Positions 50,711-61,340 of a DNA stretch of 64,000 nucleotides are shown piece by piece. Below the pieces are notes generated by a model that saw only the letters and a list, made by a program, of their open reading frames with translations, was not told the origin of the DNA and made no database searches. A program made the position numbers and the translations under genes. The stretch comes from Clostridium sp. CAG:413. Its GTDB lineage: Bacteria > Bacillota > Clostridia > Oscillospirales > Acutalibacteraceae. The stretch is taken from assembly GCA_000431775.1 (NCBI GenBank), contig FR888230.1:35823-99822 (forward strand), in the 5' to 3' direction. The stretch's first letter is position 1. Each line of letters begins with the position of its first letter.

Positions 50711-51391
50711 TCAACAAAAAACTCCCTCCTCCTTGATCGCGTTATCAATATTGCCGAGAGTGCCGATGCCTCTTGCAACGGGACCTGCGGTATGGGCGTC
50801 GGCCTGAGGACCGTCGACCTGATCCTTGAGCTGGATAACGATCTCGGTAACGCCGTTCTTGGAAACAGCCTTAGCCTTGACAACATCGGGCGCCTGGAGC
50901 TTGCCCTTGCCGGGGATATAGTCGGTCTCCACGGAGTTCTTCTCAAGAGTTCTCTGGATTATGGGGGAGGCAACCTTAAGCACGCCGCCGAGAGCGCCGT
51001 CGCCGGTGATGGCGCCGTCAAGCTTCATGGTGGAGTGACCCTTGGGGGCGGGCTTGGTGGCCTTGTGAGCCTTGTTGTAGAAAGCAACGATCTCAGCTAT
51101 ATCGGAGCTGTTGAGTGCGTTCGGATTTGCGGCAGCGGTGGTGTCAGCTGCGGAAGCGTTCTCTGAGGGAGCTGCCTCGGAAGCGTTCTCTGAGGGAGCC
51201 TCAGCGGTGGTGCCGTCTGCGGGAACAGCTGCGGTAGTGTCGTCTGCGGGAGCCGCAGTGGTGTCGTCATCTACAGCTGCAAAAAGATCGGTCGTAGTCT
51301 CGGGTTTGGTTTCTTTGTCATCCTTACCGCCGCAGGCTGCGAATGCGAAGAGCATTGCAAAAGCGAGAAGGAGCGCCAGAATTTTTTTCAT
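50711..51391 (-). CDS. Lipoprotein with Thr/Ala-rich linker, probably 3'-truncated
   Basis: A 226-residue lipoprotein: signal MKKILALLLAFAMLFAFAAC (Cys20), a low-complexity Asp/Thr/Ala/Pro linker to about residue 92 including a 27-nt duplication (APSENASEA units), then a domain starting SSDIAEIVAFYNKAHKATKP. The domain is related to that of the lipoprotein at 57198 (shared N-terminal layout and Y-N-x-A start, GKGKLQAPDVVKAK against TLTASDITGATC). The present protein stops abruptly at KEEGVFC, about where the relative continues for roughly 80 residues, and intergenic repeats begin right after. A promoter lies at 51477-51505. Function unknown. Confidence 0.78.
   Translation of the reverse strand: MKKILALLLAFAMLFAFAACGGKDDKETKPETTTDLFAAVDDDTTAAPADDTTAAVPADGTTAEAPSENASEAAPSENASAADTTAAANPNALNSSDIAEIVAFYNKAHKATKPAPKGHSTMKLDGAITGDGALGGVLKVASPIIQRTLEKNSVETDYIPGKGKLQAPDVVKAKAVSKNGVTEIVIQLKDQVDGPQADAHTAGPVARGIGTLGNIDNAIKEEGVFC
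51152..51199 (-). repeat. 27-nt-period tandem repeat in the lipoprotein linker
   Basis: The same 21-mer occurs at 51152-51172 and 51179-51199, a period of 27 bases, encoding repeated A-P-S-E-N-A-S units in frame. Confidence 0.85.
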
Positions 51392-51476
51392 GTGATGTCC
51401 TCCTGAAAATAGTCTTTCATTATGTTTTTGGCAGATTGCACAGTTTACCCATGGTTACTGCCGCTTGCATACTATA

Positions 51477-51505
51477 AAAATACTACATAACCGCCTTTTT
51501 GTCAA
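51477..51505 (-). promoter_or_regulatory. Promoter for the lipoprotein gene
   Basis: On the minus strand, a perfect TTGACA (51500-51505), a 17-base spacer and TATTTT (51477-51482). Confidence 0.65.
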
Positions 51506-51550
51506 TACTGAAAGACGAAATTTAAAGAAAAAATATTTAACACTTTTGTA

Positions 51551-51579
51551 ATGACAAGAGCCGCCAAATATGGTATAAT
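51551..51579 (+). promoter_or_regulatory. Promoter for exodeoxyribonuclease III
   Basis: ATGACA (51551-51556), a 17-base spacer and a perfect TATAAT (51574-51579). Confidence 0.7.
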
Positions 51580-51651
51580 ACCTTAAAATTATAAAGGGTA
51601 GTGGGCTTTTATGCCCGATTTAAGCTCCAAAAGGTACGGAGGATAGAGAAT

Positions 51652-52416
51652 ATGGCGGTCAAGCGCTTCATTTCATGGAATGTAAACGGCATCAGAGCCT
51701 GCCTCGGCAAGGATTTCTATGAGAGCTTCGCAAAGCTCGACGCCGATATTTTTTGCTTGCAGGAGACAAAGGTGCAGCCCGGTCAGGTCGAGTTGCAACT
51801 TGACGGCTATCATCAGTATTGGAATTACGCCGAGCGCAAGGGCTACTCTGGCACGGCGGTTTTCTCAAAGGAGGAGCCGCTGAGCGTCGCCTACGGCATC
51901 GGCATCCCGGAGCACGACACCGAGGGCAGAGTGATAACTCTTGAATTCGCCGACTATTATTTCATAACGGTCTATGTGCCGAATTCGCGCGACGGTCTGG
52001 TGCGCCTCGACTACCGCATGGAGTGGGAGGACGCTTTTCTCGCCTACATCCGCTCGCTGGATGAGAAAAAGCCCGTCATTTACTGCGGTGATCTGAACGT
52101 CGCTCACAAGGAGATCGACCTGAAAAATCCCAAGACTAACCGCCGCAACCCAGGCTTCACGGACGAGGAGAGAGATAAATTCTCCGCCGTGCTCGGCAGC
52201 GGCTTCATTGATTCATTCCGCTACTTTTACCCCGACCTCGAGAATATCTACAGCTGGTGGTCCTACCGCTTCTCGGCGAGGGCGAAGAACGTGGGGTGGA
52301 GGATCGACTATTTCGTCGTCTCCGACAAGCTGCGTGAAAATCTCAGGGACGCAAAAATACACACCGAAGTGCTCGGCTCCGACCATTGCCCTGTCGAGCT
52401 GGATATCGAATTATAA
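51652..52416 (+). CDS. xth: Exodeoxyribonuclease III / AP endonuclease
   Basis: A 254-residue ExoA/Xth-type nuclease that cuts 5' of abasic sites and trims 3' ends in base-excision repair. Signature elements: SWNVNGIRACLGK, IFCLQETKVQ (metal Glu), YVPNS, VIYCGDLNVAHKEIDL, WWSYR, and GSDHCPVELDI (catalytic Asp-His). The ATG at 51652 has GGAGG 9 bases upstream; an upstream open frame lacks a ribosome site. The next gene follows after 12 bases. Confidence 0.96.
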   Translation: MAVKRFISWNVNGIRACLGKDFYESFAKLDADIFCLQETKVQPGQVELQLDGYHQYWNYAERKGYSGTAVFSKEEPLSVAYGIGIPEHDTEGRVITLEFADYYFITVYVPNSRDGLVRLDYRMEWEDAFLAYIRSLDEKKPVIYCGDLNVAHKEIDLKNPKTNRRNPGFTDEERDKFSAVLGSGFIDSFRYFYPDLENIYSWWSYRFSARAKNVGWRIDYFVVSDKLRENLRDAKIHTEVLGSDHCPVELDIEL

Positions 52417-52428
52417 GGGGGAACAAAA

Positions 52429-53718
52429 ATGAACTCTAAAACGCTTAAAATTATTGCAATAATCCTTGCCGTGACTACCGTTGCGGGCATAGCGGCATTC
52501 TTTATCACCCGCGGCGGCGGGGACGGCGGCATACTGCCCGATATCGTGAAGCCCGAGGAATTCTCGTTCGCCGACAGCAAATATACGACGAGCGCCTCGC
52601 TGAGCGTCAAGGGCGCAAACGGCGAGATCTATCTGCCCACGGGCATCGACGGCGTTTATTACACCGCCGCTCTGAACGGCGAGGTCGCATTCTATGAGTA
52701 TGCAGGCGGCGCATTCGCCCCGAGTTCGCTTGAGAAAAAGCAGGTCAAGGCAACTCTCTCCGCAAGCTATGAGAAGATCCCCGTAACGGTAAATTATATA
52801 AGCAAAGACGGCAAGGTATTCGGCTGCGGCGTTTTCACCTCGGATATGGACTCCTCCGTGGAGGTTTATTCCTACGCCTTTGTCAAGCTCATCAAGAAGC
52901 CCGCAGGCTACGGCGACGGCTACCTGCTGCTTGCCGACTTCGACAAGAACGACCACTACAAGCCCGCCAAGCTCTACTCCGAGATATATTCGTTTAATCT
53001 CGACAACGGCTCGACCTCGACCTATGTTTCAAACAACACCCGCCTTGTCGACAAAAACGGCGCATTCAGGAGCGACTGGACTCTGTTGACCGACGACTTC
53101 ATTGCAAATCTCGGCGACGCAAAGTATTTCCTCTCCTCGAGATACTACACCTCCGACGACAAGGGCAAGCGAGCCGACGTGATGGTGCTCTCGAACGCCT
53201 ACAGGCCCAAGGTCGTTGTCTCCGACATACTCGGTCTTTGGTTTGTCAATGACGGCAACGGTATGCATTACCTCAAAAAGACCGCAAACGGCTTCGCAAA
53301 CATCGTCAACAACGGCTCGGAGACGGTGCTCGCCGAGTTTGAGGGCGATTACTTCGCCGATTATCTTCAGGACGGCAAATATCTCGTCAATAAAAAGACC
53401 CTGACCGTTACCGACCTGCTCACCGGGGCGGCGGTCACGCTCAGCGGCGTTGACCTCGACGGCGCGGACCTCGTCAGCGTTAACCCCGACGGCAGCCGCT
53501 TCGTCTTTGCCTTCAACGGCGAGGCGAACTCAAACGGCACAAAGGTGCAGAGCCTTATCTATTGCTCCGCCGAAGGCTCGGATCCCGCCGCATTCAGCGA
53601 GCCTCTGCTCTTTGAGGAGAGCTGCGGCTTCGTGTGGCTCGACTCCTCGAGCGTGATGAGCGTCAGGGCTCTTGACGGCAGCGGCGCAACCGCCGGCTCG
53701 GTAGTATATACCTTTTAA
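52429..53718 (+). CDS. Membrane-anchored extracytoplasmic protein of unknown function
   Basis: A 429-residue protein with one N-terminal transmembrane segment (residues 6-27, IIAIILAVTTVAGIAAFFIT) after a short positively charged tail, so the bulk should face outside. The rest is beta-rich and repetitive in feel, with short strands around Asp-Gly turns (FDKNDHYK, LQDGKYLVNKKTLTV, NPDGSRFVFAFNGE), reminiscent of a beta-propeller, but no motif is recognised. It follows exodeoxyribonuclease III by 12 bases and is probably cotranscribed. Confidence 0.75.
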   Translation: MNSKTLKIIAIILAVTTVAGIAAFFITRGGGDGGILPDIVKPEEFSFADSKYTTSASLSVKGANGEIYLPTGIDGVYYTAALNGEVAFYEYAGGAFAPSSLEKKQVKATLSASYEKIPVTVNYISKDGKVFGCGVFTSDMDSSVEVYSYAFVKLIKKPAGYGDGYLLLADFDKNDHYKPAKLYSEIYSFNLDNGSTSTYVSNNTRLVDKNGAFRSDWTLLTDDFIANLGDAKYFLSSRYYTSDDKGKRADVMVLSNAYRPKVVVSDILGLWFVNDGNGMHYLKKTANGFANIVNNGSETVLAEFEGDYFADYLQDGKYLVNKKTLTVTDLLTGAAVTLSGVDLDGADLVSVNPDGSRFVFAFNGEANSNGTKVQSLIYCSAEGSDPAAFSEPLLFEESCGFVWLDSSSVMSVRALDGSGATAGSVVYTF

Positions 53719-53720
53719 AT

Positions 53721-53752
53721 AATAAAAAATGGTCGGAGCCTTTGCTCCGACC
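53721..53752 (-). terminator. Terminator of the dCMP deaminase gene
   Basis: GGTCGGAGC/GCTCCGACC (53731-53739 with 53744-53752) is followed, reading leftwards, by ATTTTTTATT. Confidence 0.8.
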
Positions 53753-53766
53753 GGATCTTACATATT

Positions 53767-54264
53767 TTATATTTTATCAGGTGAGAAATCTATCACGATA
53801 CTGTTGCGCTGCATCTTTATCTGAGTGTATTTCACTCCCGCGGCGTCAAACATACGCTTTGAAGCCTTTACCCCGACAGAGTCGGCGTATTTATCGGATA
53901 TATATATCACTTCTTTGATGCCGCTTTGAATTATCGCCTTGGCGCATTCGTTGCAGGGGAAAAGGGCCACATAGACCTTGCAGCCCTCGAGATTTGAGCC
54001 GCCGCTGTTGAGAATGGCGTTCAGCTCGGCGTGGCAGACATAGGGATATTTGGTGTCGTATTCGTCGCCCGTGCGCTCCCATGGGAACTCATCATCGCTG
54101 CAGCCTGAGGGCAGCCCGTTGTAGCCGACGGACATTATCTTGTTGCGGTCGTTGACTATGCAAGCACCGACCTGGGTGTTCGGATCCTTGCTGCGGTAAG
54201 AGGAAAGCATGGCTATCCCCATGAAGTATTCGTCCCATGAAATGTAGTCTTTTCTCTTAGGCAT
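53767..54264 (-). CDS. dCMP deaminase (ComEB-like)
   Basis: A 165-residue zinc deaminase that converts dCMP to dUMP for dTTP synthesis. It starts [19 protein letters not shown] and has the zinc motifs CHAELNAIL and [14 protein letters not shown], with the family-specific [17 protein letters not shown] in between. The ATG at 54264 has AAAGGAGG 7 bases upstream; an upstream in-frame ATG does not. The family includes B. subtilis ComEB. It is a single gene with its own terminator. Confidence 0.95.
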   Translation of the reverse strand: MPKRKDYISWDEYFMGIAMLSSYRSKDPNTQVGACIVNDRNKIMSVGYNGLPSGCSDDEFPWERTGDEYDTKYPYVCHAELNAILNSGGSNLEGCKVYVALFPCNECAKAIIQSGIKEVIYISDKYADSVGVKASKRMFDAAGVKYTQIKMQRNSIVIDFSPDKI

Positions 54265-54359
54265 GGTGCGGCCTCCTTTGCAATTCTTTACTAATTCTAA
54301 CATGAAAAAGCCTAAAAAACAACTTTAATTTTTATAAATTCAAATAACGAGGTGCAAAC

Positions 54360-57101
<2,742 letters not shown>

Positions 57102-57109
57102 TGTTTCTG

Positions 57110-57138
57110 TTGCAAAAATGAAGATTATGTGATATACT
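57110..57138 (+). promoter_or_regulatory. Promoter for the second lipoprotein
   Basis: TTGCAA (57110-57115), a 17-base spacer and TATACT (57133-57138), 60 bases before the ATG. Confidence 0.7.
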
Positions 57139-57197
57139 GTTTAAGCTATGGCGCACAGGAGCTGCGCCGAATTAAAATTTGAAAGGAGTTTTTTCCG

Positions 57198-58109
57198 ATG
57201 AAAAAACTTGTAGCCCTGCTTCTCGTCCTCGCAATGGCATTTGCATTCGCAGCCTGCGGCGGGAATAAGGACAACGGCGAAACCACCACCGCAGCCTCCG
57301 ATGAGACCACCGCAGCCGACACCGACGTGACCGCAGCCTCCGAGGATGCAAACGCCACCGTCGCACCCGACGCAAGCGAGCCGACTTCCGACGTCACCGC
57401 AGCCACCGAGGAGTCCACCGCTCCCGAGACCACCGCCAACGTTGCCGAGCTTGTCGCTCCCACCGCAACGGCTGATATCCTTAACATCTACAACAACGCC
57501 GTCAACTCCGCTTACAATGCAAGAGCCGGCTTCAAAAAGACCCGCTCGACCGACAACGAAGTGCTGGACGCAGGCGTAGCTCTCAAGGCATTCAAGAGCC
57601 TTGTCTATAAGTTCATCGGCATCGGCGCAGAGAATCAGTACTCCGAGACCGTCACCAAGGGCAAGTGGGACACCGACACCAGAAGATATTATCTTCGCAA
57701 GAGCACCCTTACCGCTTCCGACATTACCGGCGCTACCTGCACCCTCGCTAACGGCAAATACACCATAACCCTCAACATTAAGGGCGGCAACAGCGTCGGC
57801 TCCTCCGATAAGAAATTCACCAACGCTCCCCTTGATAAGTGCGGCATCTGCGTAGGCAACGAAGATAAGGGTTACTACGACCACAAGACCGCCGAGGTCA
57901 TCTATGACGCCATCGAGGGCACCTATGCGGGCGCCAAGGTTGAGGAAAGCTACAACAACGCCAAGGTCGTCGCAGTCATCGACGGCGCTACCGGCCACCT
58001 TGAGAAGCTCTCCGTTGACTTCGATATCAAGGTCTTCATCGACATCAGCATCGGCAAGGGCACCGCTACCGGTTCCTCACACGTCAGATACAGCGATTTC
58101 AAATATTGA
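57198..58109 (+). CDS. Lipoprotein with Thr/Ala-rich linker (paralogue of the 50.7-kb lipoprotein)
   Basis: A 303-residue lipoprotein: signal MKKLVALLLVLAMAFAFAAC (Cys20), a linker with repeated TTAA/TSD elements to about residue 90, then a domain beginning ADILNIYNNAVNSAYNARAG and running to the end (GVALKAFKSLVYKFIGIG, ITGATCTLANGKYTITLNIK, VEESYNNAKVVAVIDGATGH, HVRYSDFKY). The domain is related to the shorter lipoprotein at 50711 but complete. A strong AAAGGAG lies before the ATG. Such domains may bind surface ligands, but the function is unknown. Confidence 0.85.
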   Translation: MKKLVALLLVLAMAFAFAACGGNKDNGETTTAASDETTAADTDVTAASEDANATVAPDASEPTSDVTAATEESTAPETTANVAELVAPTATADILNIYNNAVNSAYNARAGFKKTRSTDNEVLDAGVALKAFKSLVYKFIGIGAENQYSETVTKGKWDTDTRRYYLRKSTLTASDITGATCTLANGKYTITLNIKGGNSVGSSDKKFTNAPLDKCGICVGNEDKGYYDHKTAEVIYDAIEGTYAGAKVEESYNNAKVVAVIDGATGHLEKLSVDFDIKVFIDISIGKGTATGSSHVRYSDFKY

Positions 58110-58178
58110 TCTGTAGTTGACAATCGGGCATACGGCCTTGCGTGACCCGCAGCCCGACCCCGAATTAACTTAAAACAT

Positions 58179-58212
58179 AATCGCCTTCTCCTTGCGAGAG
58201 GGCGATTTTTTG
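58179..58212 (+). terminator. Terminator of the second lipoprotein
   Basis: A 12-bp stem (58179-58190 with 58196-58207, one G-T pair) with a five-base loop, followed by TTTTTGTC. Confidence 0.85.
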
Positions 58213-58267
58213 TCTGCTTGCAGTCAAGTCGGCTACATTCAAAAGAAGCCCGTAATTATTAGCACCC

Positions 58268-58291
58268 GTAGGGATAAACTGCATTCGTCCG
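58268..58291. repeat. Degenerate copy of the GTAGGG intergenic repeat
   Basis: GTAGGGATAAACTGCATTCG and the next few bases match the unit at 50630 (AGGGGCGAACTGTGTTCG) except for a handful of transitions. Confidence 0.55.
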
Positions 58292-58313
58292 ATCAAAGCA
58301 TCTCCGTTTTTCC

Positions 58314-58342
58314 TTGACATTTTGCGAGATAAAGGATATAAT
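58314..58342 (+). promoter_or_regulatory. Consensus promoter for the TetR-family regulator
   Basis: Perfect TTGACA (58314-58319), 17-base spacer, perfect TATAAT (58337-58342), 34 bases before the ATG. Confidence 0.88.
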
Positions 58343-58375
58343 ACAGTAAACGAGCGTTCACTTGGAGGGCAAATT

Positions 58376-58981
58376 ATGAACGGTACAAAGGAAAACATAC
58401 TTTTGACGGCGCTTGAACTTTTTTCCCGCAGCGGCTACGAGGCGGTGTCGGTCAGCGACATTGCGGGGCGGCTCGGCATGACGAAAAGCGCGCTCTATAA
58501 GCACTATAAAAACAAGCGTGACATCTTCGACAGCATCACCGCCCGAATGGAGCAGCGGGACGCCGAGCGTTCCCGCCTTTTTGAGCTGCCTGAGGAAGCC
58601 ATGACCGAGGGCGGCGAGGATTACTCCGCCGCGTCGCTCCGTCAGCTTATCGAATTCAGCAAAGCACAGCTCAGATATTGGACCGAGGACGAATTTGCCT
58701 CGGCCTTTCGCAGGCTGCTCACCCTTGAGCAATACCGCGACGGCGAGATGCGGGCAATGTATCAGCAATATCTTGCGGGCGGGCCGCTCGGATATGTTGC
58801 GGATATTCTGGGCGCTCACGAGCTGCCGAACGCCGAGCGTGAAGCGATGGAATTCTATGCGCCGATGTTTCTTTTCTACAGCCTTTATGACGGGGCGGAG
58901 GACAAATCCTCGATAATCGCCGCCGCTGACGCTCATTTCGAGAGATTTTTACAAAAATGGGAAGGTATGGACAATGGCTGA
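58376..58981 (+). CDS. TetR/AcrR-family transcriptional regulator
   Basis: A 201-residue TetR-type regulator. The N-terminal helix-turn-helix (TALELFSRSGYEAVSVSDIA, GRLGMTKSALYKHYKNKRDIFD) is intact, and the variable C-terminal ligand domain extends to residue 201. TetR proteins usually repress an adjacent transporter. Here the following reading frame overlaps its stop by eight bases but is only 30 codons long. The ATG at 58376 has GGAGGG upstream. The promoter contains near-inverted ACGAGCGTTCACTTGG sequence downstream, but I could not define an operator. Confidence 0.92.
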   Translation: MNGTKENILLTALELFSRSGYEAVSVSDIAGRLGMTKSALYKHYKNKRDIFDSITARMEQRDAERSRLFELPEEAMTEGGEDYSAASLRQLIEFSKAQLRYWTEDEFASAFRRLLTLEQYRDGEMRAMYQQYLAGGPLGYVADILGAHELPNAEREAMEFYAPMFLFYSLYDGAEDKSSIIAAADAHFERFLQKWEGMDNG

Positions 58982-59066
58982 AGCGAATGATCTCACCGTA
59001 GGCCGCGTGATATCGCAGGAGCGCAAATTCAAGGAAATATCAAAGATAAACAAGCATTCGCGCTGA
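58974..59066 (+). pseudogene. 30-codon frame overlapping the TetR stop, possible remnant of a MATE-type efflux gene
   Basis: ATG at 58974 overlaps the TetR stop and reads MAEANDLTVGRVISQERKFK, then EISKINKHSR and a stop. The first dozen residues (NDLTVGRVISQ) look like the start of MATE transporters, which begin with similar D-L-T-x-G segments and are often preceded by TetR genes. After that the match is lost. It may be the start of a deleted gene whose remainder has gone, or a small unrelated peptide. The weak evidence is the resemblance and position. Confidence 0.35.
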
Positions 59067-59151
59067 TTTCGCCCCATTTTGAGTGTTAAGTGCATTTACA
59101 TTTGCCGCCGACGGTGATATACTTGTGTATATTTCTGATTCGGAGGGCGCT

Positions 59152-59643
59152 ATGATAATTCGTAATATCAAAAAAGAAGATATCCGCCGCTGCGTGGAGA
59201 TATACAATTATTATATAATCAACAGCACGGCGACCTTTGAGGAGCAGCCGCTCACCGAGGCTCAGTTTGCCGAGCGTGTTAAGCGCATCTCGGCGGATTA
59301 CCCCTATCTTGTCGCCGAGGAGGACGGCAAAGTCGTCGGCTACGCCTATCTTGACAAATACAACGAGCGGTCGGCGTATCGCTTCACGGCAGATCTCTCA
59401 ATTTATCTCGATAATTCCTGTGTGTCGCACGGGGTCGGCAGCCGTCTGCTCGCCAAGATCGAAAAAGCCGCAAAAGAGCGCGGGATAGTCAATATTCTCT
59501 CCCTTATCACCGAGGAAAACGCCGTCAGCGTTGCATTCCACGGCAAGCACGGCTTTGAGCCGGTCGGCAAGCTCGAAAAGGTCGGTTTCAAGATGGATAA
59601 GTGGCTCGACGTGCTCTTTTATCAGAAAAAACTGAATAAATAA
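59152..59643 (+). CDS. Phosphinothricin-acetyltransferase-like GNAT protein
   Basis: A 163-residue N-acetyltransferase of the Pat/YncA type. It opens with IIRNIKKEDIRRCVEIYNYY and NSTATFEEQPLTEAQF, and has SIYLDNSCVSHGVGSRLLAK, the acetyl-CoA loop, and AFHGKHGFEPVGKLEKVGFK near the end, all typical of this subgroup. Members acetylate amino-acid-like toxins such as phosphinothricin or methionine sulfone. The ATG at 59152 has GGAGGG upstream. It ends at a terminator that may also serve rsmA. Confidence 0.88.
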   Translation: MIIRNIKKEDIRRCVEIYNYYIINSTATFEEQPLTEAQFAERVKRISADYPYLVAEEDGKVVGYAYLDKYNERSAYRFTADLSIYLDNSCVSHGVGSRLLAKIEKAAKERGIVNILSLITEENAVSVAFHGKHGFEPVGKLEKVGFKMDKWLDVLFYQKKLNK

Positions 59644-59649
59644 CGGAAA

Positions 59650-59690
59650 CAGCGCACCTGTCTCGGACTGACAAGTGCGCTGAATTTTTA
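59650..59690. terminator. Terminator between the acetyltransferase and rsmA
   Basis: A 13-bp arm (59650-59662) pairs with 59670-59682, one mismatch, with AATTTTTAAATTT following. It lies between convergent genes. Confidence 0.75.
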
Positions 59691-59712
59691 AATTTATCGA
59701 CTTTTCCACAAT

Positions 59713-60573
59713 TTATTTTAGCTCATTCAGGGCTTCGCAGAGGGCGGCAAGCTGCTCGGCGGTCATGCTCTCGGCTCTGACGGAGGGCGGGAATCCGCAG
59801 CGCTCTATCGCTTCGGCTACAACGGCTTTCGGTATGCCCGTACCCGAGCTGATGGAGTTTGAGGCGGTCTTTCTTCGCTGACTGAACGCCGCATGAACCA
59901 TTGAGAAAAACAGCTTCTCATCACTGACCTCGATGCCCGGCTTCTCGCGGATATCAAGGCGTATCACGGAGCTGTCCACCTTCGGCGCAGGCATGAACGA
60001 GCCGGCGGAGACGTCAAAGAGCTTTCTCGCCTCGGCGTAATAATCCACCGCCACCGTAACCGCGCCCGACAGGCGGCTGCCGACGGGGGCGCAAAGGCGC
60101 TGCGCCGCCTCGCGCTGCACCATGACCGTCACAGCTTTGAGCGGCAGGCGGCTCTCAAGCAGGGTCATTATCACAGGCGAGGTGATATAATATGGGAGAT
60201 TGGCGCAGACATAGACGGGCATCCCGCCGAATTTTTCCTCTATCAGGGCGGCGAGATCGGTTTTCAGCACATCGGCGTTGATTATTTCTATATTATCAAA
60301 ATCAGCAAGAGTTTCATCGAGAATGGGCAGCAGCTTTGAGTCAAGCTCGATGCAGACCACCTTTTTTGCCCGCTTTGCAAGCTCGGCGGTGAGCACTCCG
60401 ATGCCTGCGCCTATCTCGATAACTCCGCTCTCGGAGTCTATGCCGCTCTCATCCGCCATTCTGGGGCAGACTGAGGGGTTGACTATGAAATTCTGTCCGA
60501 GCGCCTTGGAGAAATGAAAGCCGTGGCGGGCAAGCAGGGCTTTTATCGTGCCGATATCGGTAAGTTCATGCAT
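59713..60573 (-). CDS. rsmA: 16S rRNA dimethyladenosine transferase
   Basis: A 286-residue SAM-dependent enzyme that dimethylates A1518/A1519 (E. coli numbering) in 16S rRNA. Family motifs: FSKALGQNFIVNPSV, GVIEIGAGIGVLTAELAKRA (SAM loop), CIELDSKL, NLPYYITSPVIMTLL (catalytic N-L-P-Y) and AAFSQRRKTASNSIS. It overlaps the HD-domain gene upstream by one base. Confidence 0.96.
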   Translation of the reverse strand: MHELTDIGTIKALLARHGFHFSKALGQNFIVNPSVCPRMADESGIDSESGVIEIGAGIGVLTAELAKRAKKVVCIELDSKLLPILDETLADFDNIEIINADVLKTDLAALIEEKFGGMPVYVCANLPYYITSPVIMTLLESRLPLKAVTVMVQREAAQRLCAPVGSRLSGAVTVAVDYYAEARKLFDVSAGSFMPAPKVDSSVIRLDIREKPGIEVSDEKLFFSMVHAAFSQRRKTASNSISSGTGIPKAVVAEAIERCGFPPSVRAESMTAEQLAALCEALNELK

Positions 60574-61244
60574 TACAGCAACCTCGTGTCGTTAATAATA
60601 AGCTCAAAATCGCAGCCGAGGAATTCGGCGGATTTCTTGCAGAGCACCATTCTGTCAAGGAAAATTTCAAAATACTCCATCACGGGGCACACGAGCGTGT
60701 CGATGATGAGAGTCAGGCAGATGAGCTTTTTCTCCGGCTCAATATCGAGTGACGAGCTGACGACGGAGTAATTCACACGGTCATGGATATCGCTCTGCAC
60801 TGTCTTTTTGTTGCGTACCCTCGAGTTACGCACATCGCTCTTGTCGGCGAGGATGAGCGCTGCGGCGAGGGGCGAAACTGCGGCGGCGGTCTTTTCATCG
60901 TGGTGACCTATCGCCGTGACTATCGCGGTAACCTCGTTTACCGGAAAATCTCTGGCTCTGAGCAGCTCAAACGCGAGGAATGCGCCGCTCTGTGCATGGT
61001 CGCAGCGGTTGACGGTGTTGCCTATATCGTGGAGCAGACCCGCTATCTTCGCAAGCTCGCAGGTGCGCTCGTCATAGCCGAGAATTTTAAGAATCCTGCT
61101 GGCGTCCTCGCCCGTTTTGGCGGCGTGGGCAAGCCCGTGCTCCGTGAAGCCGAGCGCCCCGAGCACATTGTTTGCGGCGTTTATGTAACTGATTATTTCT
61201 TCATCTTTTCGCAGTTTTTCGTAACTTGTCAAAAAAACACACAT
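60573..61244 (-). CDS. HD-domain phosphohydrolase
   Basis: A 223-residue protein with an HD-superfamily metal site: EHGLAHAAK (His), GLLHDIGNTVNR (HD) and IGHHDEK, then SPLAAALILADKSD (Asp). The nucleotide or phosphate substrate is unknown. The ATG at 61242-61244 has AGGATAAAGG directly upstream. It is coupled to rsmA by a one-base overlap, which does not necessarily mean a functional link. The C-terminus has no recognisable second domain. Confidence 0.82.
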   Translation of the reverse strand: MCVFLTSYEKLRKDEEIISYINAANNVLGALGFTEHGLAHAAKTGEDASRILKILGYDERTCELAKIAGLLHDIGNTVNRCDHAQSGAFLAFELLRARDFPVNEVTAIVTAIGHHDEKTAAAVSPLAAALILADKSDVRNSRVRNKKTVQSDIHDRVNYSVVSSSLDIEPEKKLICLTLIIDTLVCPVMEYFEIFLDRMVLCKKSAEFLGCDFELIINDTRLL

Positions 61245-61273
61245 CCTTTATCCTAAAATTGTTTACACTTCCG

Positions 61274-61303
61274 TTGACAACTCAAATATTTTAGCATTAT
61301 AAT
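61274..61303 (+). promoter_or_regulatory. Promoter for galE
   Basis: Perfect TTGACA (61274-61279), an 18-base spacer and perfect TATAAT (61298-61303), 38 bases before the ATG. Confidence 0.82.
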
Positions 61304-61340
61304 ATAATGGAAATCGGAAACAGATTGATGGAGGCGTATT

